64,000 nucleotides of DNA. Origin: Leptospira stimsonii (GTDB lineage: Bacteria; Spirochaetota; Leptospiria; Leptospirales; Leptospiraceae). The stretch's first letter is position 1, and every line of letters starts with the position of its first letter. The notes beneath the pieces are model-generated. The model ran no database searches and was not told the origin of the DNA. It worked only from the letters and a program-made list of their open reading frames with translations. The DNA is taken from positions 682,001-746,000 of the forward strand of contig NZ_QHCS01000001.1 in assembly GCF_003545875.1 (NCBI RefSeq). The letters are read 5' to 3'. The translations under genes were made by a program, and so were the position numbers. Shown piece after piece: positions 61,175 through 64,000 of the stretch.

Positions 61175-61436
61175 TTGGTATTTCTCCTTGAAGGTAAAAG
61201 AGTAAAATACTCTGCTCAAAAATTTTAAAAAGTCAATAAATTATTCGAAAAAAGAAAGGAACTTATTCGGAATTTTCATTCCGGCTTAGAAGATTTGAAT
61301 GCAAATTTAGGAATTCGACGTTTTGCACGAACAAAATGATTTGATTGAAAACTTAGTTTGTGGATGATGCAAAGACTTGAGTTGTTTTTAGAAGAATCAG
61401 AATCCGAAGTTAAGAACGGTAGGGAGCACAAGATCC

Positions 61437-62459
61437 ATGTTTGGAATGAATTATATACAATTCGATTCGATGACGCACGTAATCCTTTATAAAAACGGAA
61501 AGGTTTCAAAGGAAGGAAGAGGGCTCTCCTTTTTTTATTTTGCGCCTACGAGTTCGATTTCGGCGATTCCTCTCGGAAGTAACGATTTACCGTTTATCTT
61601 TAACGAATCTACGAACGATTATCAAACGGTTTCGATTCAGGGGCAGATCACTTATAAGATTTCGAATCCGAAGTCATTATCAGAACTTCTGGATTTTACG
61701 GTCGATGCAAAGGGCACTTATAAGAAAAACGAAATCGAAAAACTCAATCAACGAATCATAAATTACGCACAGACTTCGACTTCTTCTTACATTCACGGAA
61801 TCGGCTTAAAGGATTCGATTCGTTCCGCGAAGACGATCGAGACACAAATTCTTCAAGGACTTCAAACTTCTCCGGCGATTTCAACTTTGGGAATCGAGAT
61901 TCTTAACGTAAATATTCTTGCGATTCGTCCCAACCCGGAGATGGAACGAGCTCTGGAAACCGAAACTAGAGAAAAGCTTCAACAGGAAGCGGACCAAGCG
62001 ATTTACGAAAGAAGAAACTTTGCCGTAGAACAGGAACGTAAGATTAAGGAAAGCGAACTAAACACTGAAATTGCAGTAGAAGAAAAGAAAAAGCAAATCT
62101 CCGAAAAACAGATGGAGGCTAAGATCATGGAAGCCGACAACAAAAGAAAACTCAGAGAGATGCAGATCCAAGCCGATATCGCAATCGAAGAACAAAGAAA
62201 AAAATTCATCGATACAAAAACCGCTAATCAAAGAAAGGAAGCCGAAGCCCAAGGGTTCGTAACGGAAACAACTTTGAAACCGTTTCGAGATATCGACTGG
62301 AGAACGTTAGTCGCTTTGAATAACAATCCGGACCCTCGCTTTAACATCGCGTTAGCTTTTAGGCAATTGGCGGAAAACGCGGAAAAAATCGGGAATCTCA
62401 ATATAAGCCCGGATCTTTTGGAGAATCTGCTTCAGGAGAAAAAAGATTCTAAAAAATGA
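61437..62459 (+). CDS. SPFH/band 7 domain protein (340 aa)
   Basis: The SPFH core spans about 10-190 (TVSIQGQITYKISNPKSLSELL and LGIEILNVNILAIRPNPEM). A long charged coiled coil follows (about 190-275, many EEKKKQISEK-type heptads), then a short C-terminal helical region. There is no membrane segment, unlike most flotillin/stomatin members, so it should be soluble or peripheral and may form a ring or cage. It overlaps the NAD-kinase-like gene by ATGA (62456-62459), so the two are translationally coupled. Confidence 0.87.
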   Translation: MFGMNYIQFDSMTHVILYKNGKVSKEGRGLSFFYFAPTSSISAIPLGSNDLPFIFNESTNDYQTVSIQGQITYKISNPKSLSELLDFTVDAKGTYKKNEIEKLNQRIINYAQTSTSSYIHGIGLKDSIRSAKTIETQILQGLQTSPAISTLGIEILNVNILAIRPNPEMERALETETREKLQQEADQAIYERRNFAVEQERKIKESELNTEIAVEEKKKQISEKQMEAKIMEADNKRKLREMQIQADIAIEEQRKKFIDTKTANQRKEAEAQGFVTETTLKPFRDIDWRTLVALNNNPDPRFNIALAFRQLAENAEKIGNLNISPDLLENLLQEKKDSKK

Positions 62460-63379
62460 GCGTTGAATATGCGATCATCGTAAAGAATAAAACTAGGCTC
62501 GAAACTCTTGTCGAAAGATTCAATACGAAACAGCAAGCCAAGTTTTATATCGAAAGATTGGGCGGAAAATTTGAAGACTACGAAATCGAACACGAGATCT
62601 TCCAACAATCTCTCGATACGATTCAGAAACGGCTTACAAAGACGATCAAATATAAAATCGTTGAAAGAATATTTCTCCCTTCCTTTCTTTTTTCGGAAAA
62701 GAATCTCATCGTTACGATCGGACAAGACGGCCTCGTAGCCAATACCGCCAAATACTCGAAGGGCGTTCCGATCGTTGCGGTCAATCCGGACGCGGAAAGA
62801 TATGACGGGGTATTACTTCCATTTGATCCTCACAATTTTATTTCCGGAGTGGAGAATGTGATGAGCGGTCATTATTCTTCCAAGACCGTAAGATTTGCGG
62901 AAGCAAAGCTGAACGACGGGCAGAGATTGCTCGCGTTCAACGACCTTTTTATCGGACCTTCTTCCCATACTTCTGCTCGGTATAAGATTTCTTACGATCG
63001 GAATTCGGAGGAACAATCTTCGAGCGGAATCATCGTTTCCACTCCCGCAGGAAGTACCGGATGGTTAAGTTCCATCTTTAATATGGCTTACGGAGTGACC
63101 GGTCTTTTCGAAAAGGAATTAAAACTAAAACGCCCCGCCCTCAAAGAGGATCAGCTCTTATTTGCGGTAAGGGAACCCTTCCAGAGCGTTCGAACTCAGA
63201 TCGGAATCACCGCGGGAGTTCTTACTAACAATTTTCCTCTGACTGTCGAGTCCTTGATGCCTTCGGGCGGAGTAATCTTTAGCGACGGTATCGAATCGGA
63301 CTATTTAAAATTCAACTCCGGTATGATCGCGACGATCGGAGTTTCGAAAGAGAATGCAATATTAGTTCTGAGGAATTGA
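62456..63379 (+). CDS. NAD kinase-like protein with degenerate motifs (307 aa)
   Basis: The NAD/diacylglycerol kinase fold is recognisable. The glycine-rich GGDGT becomes IGQDGLVANT, the adenine-loop STPTGSTAY becomes STPAGSTGW, and the NE motif becomes FNDLFIG. These changes, with the preserved Asp of GQDG, leave kinase activity possible but doubtful; the substrate may differ from NAD. It is coupled to the SPFH gene. The ordinary NAD kinase is expected elsewhere in the genome. Confidence 0.82.
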   Translation: MSVEYAIIVKNKTRLETLVERFNTKQQAKFYIERLGGKFEDYEIEHEIFQQSLDTIQKRLTKTIKYKIVERIFLPSFLFSEKNLIVTIGQDGLVANTAKYSKGVPIVAVNPDAERYDGVLLPFDPHNFISGVENVMSGHYSSKTVRFAEAKLNDGQRLLAFNDLFIGPSSHTSARYKISYDRNSEEQSSSGIIVSTPAGSTGWLSSIFNMAYGVTGLFEKELKLKRPALKEDQLLFAVREPFQSVRTQIGITAGVLTNNFPLTVESLMPSGGVIFSDGIESDYLKFNSGMIATIGVSKENAILVLRN

Positions 63380-63475
63380 TCCGATAGGAATATCGGCTTT
63401 TTGTAAAGCTCCCTGTTTCTCAAACGGAATCCGGCATTGGATAATCATAAAATTGAAATCGATGAATGCAAAATA

Positions 63476-63493
63476 TAGTTGCCTTAGTAACTA
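63476..63493. promoter_or_regulatory. Possible MarR operator
   Basis: TAGTT-GCCTTAGT-AACTA is an inverted repeat with six of nine pairs conserved. It resembles TTGC/GCAA-type MarR sites. It sits inside the longest open frame but upstream of the preferred ATG at 63514. Confidence 0.45.
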
Positions 63494-63513
63494 AATATAG
63501 CCATAATCGTAAA

Positions 63514-63951
63514 ATGGTTTCAATAAAAGACGCATACGGATTTTTAATCGTCCGATCCAATCGTTTGTTTCGATTACACTTTCAAAGATTTTGTCAACGA
63601 CACGAGATCGATATCAGTCAAGAGCAATGGTTTTTGCTAAATAAGATCGCGCACAATGAAGGATTAACCCAGGGCGATTTGACCGATGATTTGTTCGGAG
63701 ATAAACCGAACATTTCTCGCATGGTGGAAAAGATGGAACAAAAAGGCTGGATAAAAAGGATAAACGATTCCGAAGATCACCGAATTTTGCGTCTTCATCT
63801 TACGAAGAAAGGAAATGCGACTCACGAAAAAATGACAAGTATAGTCGGAGAGGAGCGGAGTAAAATCTATTCAGGTTTAAGTTCGAAGGATTTCAAAGAA
63901 TTTGAAAGAATCATAGGAATCTTAGAGAAAAACCTTTTGGCGAATTTATAG
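63514..63951 (+). CDS. MarR family transcriptional regulator (145 aa)
   Basis: The winged-helix core is clear: GLTQGDLTDDLFGDKPNISRMVEKMEQKGWIKR, then the wing INDSEDHRILRLHLTKKG. The frame is open from 63466, but the operator-like palindrome at 63476-63493 lies inside that extension, and the ATG at 63514 gives a normal 145-residue MarR protein. It is followed by the start of another gene with which it probably forms an operon. Confidence 0.88.
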   Translation: MVSIKDAYGFLIVRSNRLFRLHFQRFCQRHEIDISQEQWFLLNKIAHNEGLTQGDLTDDLFGDKPNISRMVEKMEQKGWIKRINDSEDHRILRLHLTKKGNATHEKMTSIVGEERSKIYSGLSSKDFKEFERIIGILEKNLLANL

Positions 63952-63961
63952 GAGAATTTTC

Positions 63962-64000
63962 GTGATTCTGAAAAAAATCAAAAAGATATTCAATAAAAAA
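63962..64000 (+). CDS. Start of a gene cut by the window end
   Basis: GGAGAA (63951-63956) overlaps the MarR stop codon and precedes a GTG at 63962 that opens a frame reading VILKKIKKIFNKK up to the window edge. The product cannot be identified from 13 residues. The spacing and overlap suggest an operon with the MarR gene. Confidence 0.5.
   Translation, partial: MILKKIKKIFNKK

Overview
The window looks like a chromosomal segment of a Leptospira species with a GC content near 40-45%. This is judged from the whole picture: AT-rich intergenic DNA, many 7TMR-DISM receptors and class III cyclase/PP2C signalling proteins, spirochaete-style lipoprotein and export signals, tandem GMC oxidoreductases, and several proteins that resemble only Leptospira-type hypotheticals. 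The exact species cannot be named from the sequence alone. No rRNA, tRNA, CRISPR array, insertion sequence or prophage was seen.

Layout. 1-8.6 kb: a 1128-residue protein of unknown function, an acyl-CoA dehydrogenase, a Vat/CatB-type hexapeptide acetyltransferase, a small exported protein, a short-chain dehydrogenase and a type I methionine aminopeptidase. 8.8-12 kb: a cyclic-nucleotide-binding protein tail to tail with an ammonium transporter fused to an adenylate cyclase. 12.3-17.7 kb: MltA with a 7TM/AraC receptor-regulator, a TetR-thioesterase operon and a zinc-type CDF exporter. 17.9-28.3 kb: a 7TM/SpoIIE phosphatase, an exported/membrane protein pair, a GMC oxidoreductase and a 1396-residue cyclase-ATPase-TPR protein. 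28.4-34.6 kb: a methyltransferase and two more GMC oxidoreductases, the second fused to an alpha/beta hydrolase. 34.9-40 kb: RsgA, a sigma factor-ClpP pair and a 7TM hybrid histidine kinase. 40-46.9 kb: a lipid-flavoured block (condensation-type acyltransferase, fatty acid desaturase, membrane AraC regulator, B12/radical SAM protein, lipase-like hydrolase). 47-51.9 kb: small genes including an ABA4-like membrane operon divergent from a TetR regulator. 52.7-57.5 kb: an RND efflux pump interrupted by one in-frame stop codon, followed by a TolC-family lipoprotein. 57.6-64 kb: a second acyl-CoA dehydrogenase, a hotdog thioesterase, exported hypotheticals, an SPFH/NAD-kinase-like pair and a MarR regulator.

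The genes suggest two themes. One is lipid or sterol-like oxidation and acyl-CoA chemistry (two acyl-CoA dehydrogenases, three GMC oxidoreductases, two thioesterases, a desaturase, an acyltransferase and hydrolases). The other is membrane sensing coupled to cyclic AMP, phosphatase, phosphorelay or direct DNA-binding outputs. The most checkable unusual points are the single TAA inside the RND pump gene, paired 19-bp operators lying on the -35 and -10 of a divergent promoter, a conserved four-cysteine iron-sulfur-like motif in all three GMC proteins, a cysteine at the nucleophile position of the GMC-fused hydrolase, and the coupled SPFH/NAD-kinase-like pair.
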